A stretch of 64,000 nt of DNA from Paenibacillus sp. USDA918EY. Lineage in GTDB: Bacteria > Bacillota > Bacilli > Paenibacillales > Paenibacillaceae. The notes beneath the pieces are model-generated. The model was not told the DNA's origin, searched no databases, and was given only the letters and a program-made list of their open reading frames with translations. The translations under genes and the position numbers were made by a program. This document shows, piece after piece, positions 53,862 to 62,409 of this stretch. Position 1 is the first letter of the stretch, and every line of letters starts with the position of its first letter. The DNA lies in NCBI RefSeq assembly GCF_009870825.1, contig NZ_WTWY01000001.1, positions 868,001 through 932,000 on the forward strand, in the 5' to 3' direction.

Positions 53862-54689
53862 ATGCCGTTTTTATCGTTAAATACTTGGAGCTTGCACAGG
53901 AATTTGGGTCCGCTCCGCTGGACGTATTGGGATGAAGAGACGAAAAAGCAAGACACGGCGATCGATGATCAGCCCGAAACCATCCCGCTGCTTGACCTGC
54001 CTTTTTTGCTGCACAGGAACGGTTTTCAGGCGATGGAGCTCTGCCATTTCAACCTGCCGGATACAAGTCCGGCTTACATCCATAAGCTTCGCGACTCGAT
54101 CGCCCGATCGGGAATCCGTTTGTACGCGCTGCTTGCCGATTACGGAGATATCACGAGCCCGGATGAAGAACGCAGGGAAGCGGATATGGTTTGGATGAAA
54201 AATTGGATCGATATCGCCTCCGCTCTCGGCGCAGAACGGATCCGTATCATTGCCGGGAATGCGGATCCTGCCGACGAGGACGCGGTCCGGTTGGCAGCGG
54301 CGCAGCTGCAGCGGCTGATCCAATACGCCTCGGATAAGCATGTCCGAATCGTTACCGAGAACTTTCATGCTTTGACCTCCACGGCGGCAAACTGCATAAC
54401 CCTGCTGGACATGTGCGGTGAAGGGCTTGGGTTAACGACGGATTTTGGCAATTTCTCCGGGGAAGGCAAGCTTGCCGAATTGGGGATGACCATCCCGCGA
54501 AGCGAATCCATACATGCGAAGGCCTTGACCGACGCCGAGGGCAATCCGAATGAGGACGAATTCAAGAGCTGCATGGATCTGGTCAGAAGCAGCGGTTATG
54601 AGGGCCCGATGACTTTGGTGTATGATGGGCCGGGCGATATGTGGGAAGGGATTAACCGGGTCAAGGCATTAGTCGAGCCCTACCTTTAG
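53862..54689 (+). CDS. Xylose-isomerase-like TIM-barrel protein
   Basis: The 275-residue protein of the sugar phosphate isomerase/epimerase family has likely metal residues in FQAMELCHFNLP, VTENFHAL, LTTDFGNF and SIHAKALTD. AAGGAGG precedes the ATG. Its substrate is unknown. It is not closely similar to the first such gene at 1716. Confidence 0.83.
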   Translation: MPFLSLNTWSLHRNLGPLRWTYWDEETKKQDTAIDDQPETIPLLDLPFLLHRNGFQAMELCHFNLPDTSPAYIHKLRDSIARSGIRLYALLADYGDITSPDEERREADMVWMKNWIDIASALGAERIRIIAGNADPADEDAVRLAAAQLQRLIQYASDKHVRIVTENFHALTSTAANCITLLDMCGEGLGLTTDFGNFSGEGKLAELGMTIPRSESIHAKALTDAEGNPNEDEFKSCMDLVRSSGYEGPMTLVYDGPGDMWEGINRVKALVEPYL

Positions 54690-55009
54690 AAACTCATTGC
54701 CGTTACGATGGAGCGCATGAATCCTTTTTGCTTAAAGAAGGAATAAGGGATGCTGATCCGGCTGATAGATTCAGGCCTGATAACTTTTATTTCTCCAAAA
54801 AAGATTAGCGTATTTATGAAAAAGGTGCGGACTTCGGCGTCCTGCACCTCATTTTTTTGTCGGATCCAGGTTCTAACCGGCTGCCTGCCAAAATAAGAAA
54901 AAGTAAGCGCTTTATTTTGCGGCAAAAACCTACCTCGCATCCGCCTCCTTTCATTCTACCGACTGTGTCAAGGTCATTCACATTATGGGCAAAGGAAGTG
55001 AAGAGACTT
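54690..55009. other. Intergenic region with terminator
   Basis: It contains the terminator at 54823-54858 and leader sequence of the following gene. No further gene or clear promoter hexamers are seen. Confidence 0.5.
54823..54858 (+). terminator. Rho-independent terminator
   Basis: AGGTGC-GGAC pairs with GTCC-TGCACCT (one bulged base) and is followed by seven Ts. Confidence 0.85.
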
Positions 55010-57418
55010 ATGGCAGCCAAACAGGGACAGGTGATGAGCCGGACCCGGAAAAAAGTTTCAAGCAAACTCGGAATTTGCCTGGTTTTGGTGGTGCTTCTGC
55101 TGTTCCCCTGCATCCCTCCTGCATCGGTATCGGCCGCTGGGCAGATTACGATCGATCAGGCCGGACCGGGAGGACCGTTGGGACCGGGGATCACCCGATT
55201 GACCGGGACTTACGGCGGGGTGTACGACATTGAAGTTGCGGTAAACGGCGATTCGGTTGAAAGCGCCCATATGGAAGGAGAGGAGGCAGGAAGCTGGTAT
55301 GCGGATGTCGATTTATCACCATACGACGGTCAGGTCGAAATCGTGGCGAGAGGCAAAGACGCGGCAACGCGTTACGTGGTCTGGTCTTCGTTTATGCAGA
55401 TCGAAGTGGATAATCCAAAGACGAATAAGCCGCAGGTACGGGTGACCAGCCCCACGGAGCAGGAGACGGCCCAGGGAGAAGTGGCGGTCGTTGTCGAGGC
55501 TACCGGCAAAAACGGCATCGCGCTCGTTCAGGTCAGGATCAACGGAGGGGAGTGGAAGGACGCCAATCCAGCCCACTCAGGTTATTCGTTATCCTGGGAT
55601 ACCCAAGCCGTTACGGGACGGATCAACAGCCTGGAGGCGAGGGCCGAAGACGTTCACGGCAATGTCGGGTACAGCCGGACCGTGTATGTCAAAAGCGGTG
55701 TCTCCGTTGAGATGGGTAACCGTAATTCCGCCGCCCCCGATGCCGAAGTCGGGACTGCAGAGGCAGGAGATGGCGAATCGGCAAACGAATTCGGAAATGA
55801 AAAGAACGGTGTATTAAATGGTGAAGGAGCAGCCCCAAAAGTAACCCGGGACGTCTACAGCCAAGACCGGGCGTTATGGATATGGGAAAACGAATCTTAC
55901 CCGCTTGTGCTGAACCCGGGCGCCAGGACGGTGTTGGATGCGATGTCCTCGGATACTAGCACGTTCGGTCAAGACCCGATTCGAACCTGGTATTTGGCGG
56001 TCGGGAAGTATAACGGGCTTCGGATGCTGGAAGACAAACGCGCGGAATTGCGGGAATTCATCGCGTGGGCGCATGATCGCGGGTATCAGGTTCAGGCTTT
56101 GATAGCCGGCGGCACGACGCCTCCGTATTTCGGGGCGTATGAAAGATATCGGCAGCAGGCGGTTGCCGAGTTCGAAATGATATTGAATTATAATTTGTCC
56201 TCCGCCGAACGCGAACGGTTCGATGGGGTAAATATTGATACCGAGCCGTACAGCCTTCCCGATTTTAAAAGCGACAAACCTTCGGTCCAGCTGCAATATC
56301 TGGATATGCTGAAAGCTTTGATGGAGCGGAAGGCAGCCTCCGGGTTATCCCTGCATGTCGGGGCGGCGATTCCCCGCTGGTTCGACACCTCTGCGGACGC
56401 AACGGATATTTCCTGGAACGGTTCTTTGAAACCGCTTTCCGAACACGTGCAGGATATGCTTGATTATATCTCCATCATGGATTACCGCGATCAGGCGGAC
56501 GGCACCGTCGGAATCATCGATCAAGCGCGGGGCGAAATGGAGTATGCGAATAAAATCGGAAAACCGCAATCCGTCGTGATCGGCGTGGAAACCAAGGACA
56601 TCGCGGACGGCGGAGATCCCGAAACGATCAGCTTTAATGAAGAAGGACGGCTGTATATGGAGGCGGAGCTGGATAAAGTGTACGCCGCTTTTGAGGGCAA
56701 TGCGGCCTTTGGAGGCATTGCCGTTCATCACTACGACTCGTTGCGGAGGCTTCCTTCCGTCTGGGGACCCGGTGCGGTTTACTGGCAGGCGCCGCCGGAC
56801 GCGGAGCCGCCGACAGCTGTTTCGGGAGAACTCCGGGCGACCGCGTTCGACCATCAACGGATCGACGTTGCCTATGGTCCTGCCGAGGATAATGCCGCCG
56901 TTCAGGAATATCGCATATACCGGGGGACCAATCCGAACTTTCCGCTCGATGAAGCGCATTTGGCGGGAGTTTCCACAAGACTCGTCTTCCGGGACGTCGG
57001 GCTGCTCCCCGACACGAAATATGTGTATAAGATCGCGGCGGTAGACACCTCCGGAAATGAAGGACCTCCAAGCGATCCCATCAAGGCGAAAACATTGCAT
57101 ACTTCATTGAAACCGATGATCGTGTCGAAAATGGAAACCAAATATGACGGGACAAAAGCCACCGTCACCCTGCAGGTTGCCGACTTGAAAACCGGAAAGG
57201 CCGTCCCTGCCAAAGTGGGGGGAAGATTCACCTACATGGCCGGAAAATACGTAAACGGTACGGCTAATGCCGCCGGATCCTTTACGGCCAGCTCCGAGAA
57301 CGTACTCTCCCCGTCGGGCATGATCGGCTTTGCCCCAAGACAGGTTACGGCTCCCGGTTACTATTGGGCGCAGGCCTATGACATAAAGGATGGGTCGTCC
57401 GTACGCTGGGGGGATTGA
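55010..57418 (+). CDS. Large secreted protein with Ig-like, TIM-barrel and Fn3 modules
   Basis: The 802-residue precursor has a signal peptide (about residues 19-43, ending SVSAAGQ), Ig-like beta modules (about 95-225), a TIM-barrel hydrolase-like domain (about 280-600), a fibronectin-III module (about 610-700) and a C-terminal beta domain. The barrel strand FDGVNIDTEPYSLPD (about 404-418) carries likely catalytic acids, and VVIGVETKD is another strand. I recognise no precise enzyme class; a glycan-active role at the wall is likely. AAGGAAGTG supports the ATG at 55010. Confidence 0.75.
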   Translation: MAAKQGQVMSRTRKKVSSKLGICLVLVVLLLFPCIPPASVSAAGQITIDQAGPGGPLGPGITRLTGTYGGVYDIEVAVNGDSVESAHMEGEEAGSWYADVDLSPYDGQVEIVARGKDAATRYVVWSSFMQIEVDNPKTNKPQVRVTSPTEQETAQGEVAVVVEATGKNGIALVQVRINGGEWKDANPAHSGYSLSWDTQAVTGRINSLEARAEDVHGNVGYSRTVYVKSGVSVEMGNRNSAAPDAEVGTAEAGDGESANEFGNEKNGVLNGEGAAPKVTRDVYSQDRALWIWENESYPLVLNPGARTVLDAMSSDTSTFGQDPIRTWYLAVGKYNGLRMLEDKRAELREFIAWAHDRGYQVQALIAGGTTPPYFGAYERYRQQAVAEFEMILNYNLSSAERERFDGVNIDTEPYSLPDFKSDKPSVQLQYLDMLKALMERKAASGLSLHVGAAIPRWFDTSADATDISWNGSLKPLSEHVQDMLDYISIMDYRDQADGTVGIIDQARGEMEYANKIGKPQSVVIGVETKDIADGGDPETISFNEEGRLYMEAELDKVYAAFEGNAAFGGIAVHHYDSLRRLPSVWGPGAVYWQAPPDAEPPTAVSGELRATAFDHQRIDVAYGPAEDNAAVQEYRIYRGTNPNFPLDEAHLAGVSTRLVFRDVGLLPDTKYVYKIAAVDTSGNEGPPSDPIKAKTLHTSLKPMIVSKMETKYDGTKATVTLQVADLKTGKAVPAKVGGRFTYMAGKYVNGTANAAGSFTASSENVLSPSGMIGFAPRQVTAPGYYWAQAYDIKDGSSVRWGD

Positions 57419-57450
57419 AAAACGTCGAAAGGCGTTTTTCTTTTTTTTTT
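57419..57450 (+). terminator. Rho-independent terminator
   Basis: AAAACG-TCGAAAGG-CGTTTT followed by a long T tract. Confidence 0.85.
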
Positions 57451-57460
57451 CTTTTTCTAA

Positions 57461-57487
57461 AACTTTTTGTCCCTTCTCCCGCGTCCT
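57461..57487 (+). promoter_or_regulatory. ECF (probable SigV) promoter of DUF3298 protein gene
   Basis: AACTTTTT at 57461 and CGTCCT at 57482, with exactly 18 bases between AAC and CGTC. The same element precedes oatA and sigV. Confidence 0.75.
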
Positions 57488-57544
57488 AGCCCATGAGTGC
57501 AGCCAAAAGACACTTACTTTTATAGAGAGACGGAGGAACAAGAT

Positions 57545-58633
57545 ATGAAAAAGAAAACGATGAAACGGATTACATTAAGCGCGGCGGGTGCTGCGGTCAT
57601 TTTGGGAATGAGCGCAGCCGGCTTGCCGGTCCATGCGATGGCTTCCGCGCAAGCCCCGGCAATCGCATCGGCCAATATGCAAGCGGCAGCGCCTGCAGCG
57701 AAGGGCGTAACGCTATCTGAAAAAGTTCTCAAATCGACAAACCCATACCTGACGGCCCATATCAAAGTGCCGCAGCTGGCAGGAATGCTGGATACGCATT
57801 ACCAGGATGAATGGAATGACATCATGCTGTCGCATGCGCAAAAGGATTTGGCCAATTGGGAAAAAGAAGCGGCGGAAGCCGCCGCAAAAGCGAAGAAGGC
57901 CCATCAAGAGTTCCGCGCGTATGAACTAACCATTACCTATAGCCTGAAATCCGACGGAACCGGCATTCCGGCCGGAATCATCTCGCTCGAGATCGTTACC
58001 GAAGGCAGCACGGGCGGCACCAGCATGCCGAGGATTGATACGTACAACGTGAAAAATGCGGCCGCCGCCGAGCGCGTTACGCTGTCCGACCTGCTTGGGG
58101 GCGATTACAAAGCCAAGCTTGATGCGGACATCCTCGCGCAGATGAAAAAAAATCCGGAGAAATACTTTCTGGAAGATTACAAAGGAACGTCCGAAGAGCA
58201 AACCTTTTATATCGAAAACGGAGAATTGGCGGTCGTGTTCCCGAAATACAGCATCGCGCCGGGGTATGTCGGTTCGCCCGAGTTCCGCTTCGCATTGAAG
58301 GGCCAATCCGCCGGCAAGACGAACCAAGAAACCGGCCTGAAGCTGGACTTGAAAAAAGCGGCAACCTATAAGAACGCGCGTGGTACCGAAATGGTCGCCT
58401 TGCGTGACGCCGCACTTCAACTTGGATACGAACTGAAGTGGAATCCATCTTCCAAAACGGCCGAGGTCCGCAAAGGAGCGCAGTGGACGAGCGTAACCGT
58501 TGGGAAAGATGCGTATTCTTACGCAAAAACGGCTCCGAGAGCGTTAGGCGCCGCGCCTGTGCTGCGGCAGAACAAGCTGTATGTTCCGGTTCGATTCATT
58601 TCCGACGTGTTGAAGGTAGAGGTTCAGCGGTAA
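57545..58633 (+). CDS. Secreted DUF3298 (RsiV-ectodomain-like) protein with stalk domain
   Basis: The 362-residue precursor has a signal peptide (to about residue 32, VHAMA), a DUF4163-like region with an Ala/Lys-rich helix (KEAAEAAAKAKKAHQEF), a DUF3298 module (about 190-260) and a C-terminal copper-amine-oxidase-type stalk domain (about 275-362). The DUF3298 segment FYIENGELAVVFPKYSIAPG closely parallels the RsiV-like protein at 61372. There is no further membrane helix, so it is exported in soluble or wall-bound form. GGAGG supports the ATG at 57545. Its promoter matches that of sigV and oatA. Confidence 0.85.
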   Translation: MKKKTMKRITLSAAGAAVILGMSAAGLPVHAMASAQAPAIASANMQAAAPAAKGVTLSEKVLKSTNPYLTAHIKVPQLAGMLDTHYQDEWNDIMLSHAQKDLANWEKEAAEAAAKAKKAHQEFRAYELTITYSLKSDGTGIPAGIISLEIVTEGSTGGTSMPRIDTYNVKNAAAAERVTLSDLLGGDYKAKLDADILAQMKKNPEKYFLEDYKGTSEEQTFYIENGELAVVFPKYSIAPGYVGSPEFRFALKGQSAGKTNQETGLKLDLKKAATYKNARGTEMVALRDAALQLGYELKWNPSSKTAEVRKGAQWTSVTVGKDAYSYAKTAPRALGAAPVLRQNKLYVPVRFISDVLKVEVQR

Positions 58634-58662
58634 TTTTTCCGGTTTACGGTTTGAAAAAAATG

Positions 58663-58701
58663 AAGGCATTCCGAAGGTAGTTCAAGCGGAATGCCTTTTT
58701 T
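58663..58701 (+). terminator. Rho-independent terminator
   Basis: AAGGCATTCCG pairs perfectly with CGGAATGCCTT, followed by Ts. Confidence 0.92.
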
Positions 58702-58733
58702 ATCTTTACATGCCTATACCAGTAAATAACAAC

Positions 58734-58760
58734 AACTTTTTACATACGTATTTTCGTCCT
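58734..58760 (+). promoter_or_regulatory. ECF (probable SigV) promoter of oatA
   Basis: AACTTTTT at 58734 and CGTCCT at 58755, 18 bases between AAC and CGTC; about 40 bases upstream of the oatA start. Confidence 0.75.
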
Positions 58761-58799
58761 GATCATGTACAACAAATCAAAGGTTAGGATGAGTCTAAA

Positions 58800-60746
58800 A
58801 TGAGCGACAACATGAAACTTTACAGTAATCGGCATTCGCGGCGTCTGTTGCCCCAAAAATTGCCGGAAGACAAACGGTACATGCCGGGACTCGACGGTCT
58901 GCGGGCGTTTTCCGTCATGGCCGTCATTGCGTACCACATGAACGCCAAATGGGCGCAAGGAGGACTGATCGGGGTCGGGATTTTTTTCGTCATTTCCGGT
59001 TACCTCATCACGGACCAAATGATTCAGGAATGGCAGAGGCGGAGAAGGCTGAACCTTCTGGACTTCTGGATTCGCAGAGCCCGCAGGCTCCTGCCCGCCA
59101 TGCTGGCCATGCTCGTTTTCGTCGCCTTATGGCTTTTATGCGTCGATCCGGGCAGATTGCAAGACTTAAAGGGAGCTTTTCTATCTTCATTATTTTATAT
59201 GAATAATTGGTGGCTTATCTATCATAAAGTATCCTATTTCGAGAGTTTTGGGCCGCCCTCGCCGATCGGGCATCTCTGGTCGCTTTCCATCGAGGAGCAG
59301 TTTTACTTGATTTGGCCGCTTCTCTTCATGATCGGACTGCACATCATTCCCCGGCGCGGCAAGCTGACGCTCGCGATGCTGGCATTGGCCGCCGTTTCGG
59401 CCTTGGCCATGGCGGTGCTGTACGTCCCGGGCACGGACCCGAGCAGGGTTTATTACGGGACGGACACACGGGCGTTTGCGCTCCTGATCGGCGCGGCCCT
59501 GGCCGTCATTTGGCCAAGCCGGAAGCTTGGCGGCAGGGTATCGGCGGGAACCCGCAGCGTTTTGGATATCGCCGGATTTCTCGGGCTGGCCGTCCTGATC
59601 ATGCTCGTATACCGTGTCAACGAATATGACGATTTTCTTTATCGTGGCGGGTTCCTGCTCATTTCGCTGCTTTCCGCGGCCGTGATCGCCGCGCTTGCGC
59701 ATCCGGCCAGCCGGATCGGCAAAGCGATGGGCTGCAAATTTTTGCGCTGGATCGGGGTACGGTCGTACAGCCTGTACCTTTGGCATTACCCCGTCATCAT
59801 ATTCACTGCCCCGGAGGTCCGGACGGAAGGGTCCGGCATGCTCCGCATCTTGTTTCAGCTGTCCTTGAGCATTATTTTGGCGGCATGTTCCTACAAATAT
59901 ATCGAAGAGCCATTGCGCAGAGGAGGATTATTCATGAAACGAAACCAGCCGGCTTTTGCCGGAAAACGACGCCTGCGTCCTATTTTTCTTGGCGCGGTGT
60001 TCCCCGCCGTCTTCATTGCGGCCGTGTGCGGGCATGCCTTTTTTCAAAAAACGGAACCGGCAGCGGAAGTCGTCCAGGCGGAGGGAATGCTCACAGCACC
60101 GCACCCGGATGAGCACGAAACCTCCCACGACAAGACGAATGAAATGGCGGACAACAAGGAGGACATGCCTCCAAAGCAATCCGAAACAACTTTACGGGCA
60201 AACGATGATAAAGAGACGGCGATGGCTACGGCCCCGTCCCGCAAGCCCGCTTCCGGTTTGAAGCCGCCTTCGGGTCAAGGCATTACCGCCATCGGCGACT
60301 CCGTCATGCTGGACGCCGCGCCATTTCTGGAACAAATGCTTCCCGGCATCGTCGTGGACGGCAAGGTCGGACGGCAGATGCGCCAGGCGGAGGACGTGAT
60401 CGAGCGCCTGGAGGCCGAAGGACATCTCGGAGACCGGATTATCATCGAACTCGGCACCAACGGTCCGTTTAACAAAAAGCAATTAAGATCCCTGCTGCAG
60501 TCGCTCGGAAAGGACAAGCAGATCATATTCGTGAATACACGCGTTCCGCGAAACTGGCAGGATACCGTCAATCGGGACATTGAAGAAGTTTCCAGTGAAT
60601 TCGGCAACGCAGCGGTTGTAGACTGGTATTCGGCAAGCGAAGGAAAAGACGATTATTTCTATCGCGACGGCGTCCATTTGAAACGCAGCGGCGCCGAATA
60701 CTACGCTTCCATGCTCGTAAAGGCGGTAACGGCATCAGGAAAATAA
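58800..60746 (+). CDS. oatA: Peptidoglycan O-acetyltransferase OatA
   Basis: O-acetylates muramic acid and so blocks lysozyme. The 648-residue protein has the N-terminal acyltransferase-3 membrane domain (MPGLDGLRAFSVMAVIAYH with its His, VGIFFVISGYLIT, GHLWSLSIEEQFYLIWPLLF), a polar linker, and a C-terminal extracellular SGNH domain: GDSVML (Ser about 501), GTNGPF and DGVHLKRSG. This is the OatA two-domain layout. AGGTTAGG precedes the ATG. It is transcribed from its own ECF promoter just upstream of sigV. Confidence 0.9.
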   Translation: MSDNMKLYSNRHSRRLLPQKLPEDKRYMPGLDGLRAFSVMAVIAYHMNAKWAQGGLIGVGIFFVISGYLITDQMIQEWQRRRRLNLLDFWIRRARRLLPAMLAMLVFVALWLLCVDPGRLQDLKGAFLSSLFYMNNWWLIYHKVSYFESFGPPSPIGHLWSLSIEEQFYLIWPLLFMIGLHIIPRRGKLTLAMLALAAVSALAMAVLYVPGTDPSRVYYGTDTRAFALLIGAALAVIWPSRKLGGRVSAGTRSVLDIAGFLGLAVLIMLVYRVNEYDDFLYRGGFLLISLLSAAVIAALAHPASRIGKAMGCKFLRWIGVRSYSLYLWHYPVIIFTAPEVRTEGSGMLRILFQLSLSIILAACSYKYIEEPLRRGGLFMKRNQPAFAGKRRLRPIFLGAVFPAVFIAAVCGHAFFQKTEPAAEVVQAEGMLTAPHPDEHETSHDKTNEMADNKEDMPPKQSETTLRANDDKETAMATAPSRKPASGLKPPSGQGITAIGDSVMLDAAPFLEQMLPGIVVDGKVGRQMRQAEDVIERLEAEGHLGDRIIIELGTNGPFNKKQLRSLLQSLGKDKQIIFVNTRVPRNWQDTVNRDIEEVSSEFGNAAVVDWYSASEGKDDYFYRDGVHLKRSGAEYYASMLVKAVTASGK

Positions 60747-60763
60747 TTTTTTTTCGCAGCGCA

Positions 60764-60790
60764 AACTTTTTGCGCCCCTTCATACGTCTT
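60764..60790 (+). promoter_or_regulatory. ECF (probable SigV) promoter of sigV-rsiV
   Basis: AACTTTTT at 60764 and CGTCTT at 60785, 18 bases between AAC and CGTC; about 75 bases upstream of sigV, consistent with autoregulation. Confidence 0.75.
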
Positions 60791-60863
60791 GCTTCCAGAG
60801 AGCGGGGAAGGCGCTGCCCTCCCTAAAAACCGCCAGTGACTAAACAGAGAAGGGTAATACGAC

Positions 60864-61382
60864 ATGCTGAACAGGAAAATGGAAAAGCTGCTGACGCGAT
60901 GCATCAAAGAACATAAGGAAAATGTGTACAGGCTCGCGTACAGTTACGTAAAAAATAAAGAGGATGCGCTCGACATCGTCCAGGACTCGATTTATAAAGC
61001 GATGACCCATATCGAAGGACTGAAGGATCCGGAAGCCGTCAAAAGCTGGTTTTACCGGATCGTGGTCAATACCGCGCTCGACTTTCTCCGCAGGAACAAA
61101 AAGGTTCGGACGATGGACCATGAGACGATCGAAATTTATGCATCGGGCGCGGAGGACGATTACGCGAATTTCGATTTGAACCGGACGCTTGAGGAGCTGC
61201 CGGAGAAATACCGAAGCGTGATCGTGCTGCGGTATTTCGAAGACATGAAAATCGACGAAGTGGCCGCCGTGCTGGGGGAAAACGTGAACACCGTCAAAAC
61301 GAGGCTGTATCAGGCGCTTCGGGTCATGCGAACGAAAATGGACGACGAATCTTCAAAGGAGATCAAATCAAATGAACAATAA
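60864..61382 (+). CDS. sigV: ECF RNA polymerase sigma factor, SigV-like
   Basis: The 172-residue ECF sigma factor has region 2 (residues 5-75, VYRLAYSYVKNKEDALDIVQ, SWFYRIVVNTALDFLRR) and region 4 (about 108-165, LPEKYRSVIVLRYFEDMKID). AGAAGGG precedes the ATG. It overlaps the anti-sigma gene by 11 bases, the usual coupled arrangement. With an RsiV-type anti-sigma and adjacent oatA it matches the lysozyme-responsive SigV system of Bacillus. Confidence 0.9.
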   Translation: MLNRKMEKLLTRCIKEHKENVYRLAYSYVKNKEDALDIVQDSIYKAMTHIEGLKDPEAVKSWFYRIVVNTALDFLRRNKKVRTMDHETIEIYASGAEDDYANFDLNRTLEELPEKYRSVIVLRYFEDMKIDEVAAVLGENVNTVKTRLYQALRVMRTKMDDESSKEIKSNEQ

Positions 61383-62259
61383 CATCGAACAGCTGCGAAG
61401 AGAATATCAGGACATACCGATTCCGGAGGAGCTGGATGGGATCGTGGACAGAGCCATCGACACGTCTTTGCGCAGCCGTAAACAAAAACGCGTCAAATAT
61501 ACATGGATTGCCGGCGCTTGCGCCGCGGCGCTGCTCTTTCTGGTGACCATCAATGCCAGTCCGTCCGTTGCCAACGCTTTATCGTCCATCCCCGGCGTAG
61601 ACCGGATCATCAAAGTGCTGACGCTGAAGGAGTACGTGGTGAACGAACAGAATTACAGCGCGAACATCAAAGTGCCGGCCGTCGCCAATCTCGACAACAA
61701 GGCGTTGGAACTGGGACTAAACGAAAAATACATGAAGGAGAACAAAGCGCTTTACGACAAATTCCTAGCGGAAATCGAAGCATTAAAAAAACAAGGCGGC
61801 GGCCACTTGGGCGTGGATGCCGGCTACGAGATCAAAACCGACAACGACGACATCCTTTCCATCGAGCGTTATGTCGACAAAAGCATGGCTTCGACATCCG
61901 AAGAGTTGAAGCTCGATACAATCGACAAAAAGAAGCAGATTCTCATCACCCTGCCGATGCTGTTCAAAGACGATCAATATATCCGGCTGATCAGCGGCAA
62001 TATTCAAGAACAGATGAAAACGCAAATGAAAGAAAACCCGGATACATTTTATTGGGTGCATGGCGCCGCGGACGTGCTGCCGACGGATGAATTCAAGACG
62101 ATCAAAAAAGACCAGAACTTCTATATCAACAACGACGGCAAACTCGTCATCGTATTCGACAAATACGAAGTGGCTCCGGGGTACATGGGGTCCGTGGAGT
62201 TCGTCATTCCGACCGAAGCGATCGCTGACGATCTTGTTAGCGGCCAATACATCAAATAA
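61372..62259 (+). CDS. rsiV: Anti-sigma factor RsiV-like, lysozyme sensor
   Basis: The 295-residue type II membrane protein has a cytoplasmic sigma-binding N terminus (LRREYQDIPIPEELDGIVD), a membrane helix at about 43-61 and an extracellular DUF4163/DUF3298 region (FYINNDGKLVIVFDKYEVAP). Just outside the membrane, PSVANA-LSS offers a signal-peptidase site equivalent to the one cleaved in B. subtilis RsiV once lysozyme binds. It holds SigV inactive until that cleavage and RasP proteolysis. A terminator follows. Confidence 0.9.
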   Translation: MNNNIEQLRREYQDIPIPEELDGIVDRAIDTSLRSRKQKRVKYTWIAGACAAALLFLVTINASPSVANALSSIPGVDRIIKVLTLKEYVVNEQNYSANIKVPAVANLDNKALELGLNEKYMKENKALYDKFLAEIEALKKQGGGHLGVDAGYEIKTDNDDILSIERYVDKSMASTSEELKLDTIDKKKQILITLPMLFKDDQYIRLISGNIQEQMKTQMKENPDTFYWVHGAADVLPTDEFKTIKKDQNFYINNDGKLVIVFDKYEVAPGYMGSVEFVIPTEAIADDLVSGQYIK

Positions 62260-62263
62260 CGTT

Positions 62264-62302
62264 AAAGACCGGTAAAGGGTGATGCCTTTTTCCGGTCTTT
62301 TT
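62264..62302 (+). terminator. Terminator of sigV-rsiV
   Basis: AAAGACCGG pairs with CCGGTCTTT, followed by Ts. Confidence 0.88.
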
Positions 62303-62323
62303 GCCGCTTCCGCCTGCATGGGC

Positions 62324-62385
62324 TTGATTTGAGCGGCAGATCGGCTATAATGTATAAAGTGGATAAGAAATATCCGCTTTATACA
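62324..62385 (+). promoter_or_regulatory. Promoter and inverted-repeat operator of Rrf2 gene
   Basis: TTGATT (62324), 16 bases, TATAAT (62346). From 62351 to 62385 TGTATAAAGTGGATA is inverted as TATCCGCTTTATACA with one mismatch over 15 bases and a five-base centre, covering the transcription start. It is a strong candidate for autorepression. Confidence 0.75.
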
Positions 62386-62409
62386 TGATGAGGCAAGGTG
62401 ACTTTTTTC

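Noticed and set aside
54902..54915. cre-like AAGCGCTT palindrome upstream of the 802-residue protein
   Set aside because: Three mismatches to the defined positions of the catabolite-response consensus; the core alone is too short to support a call.
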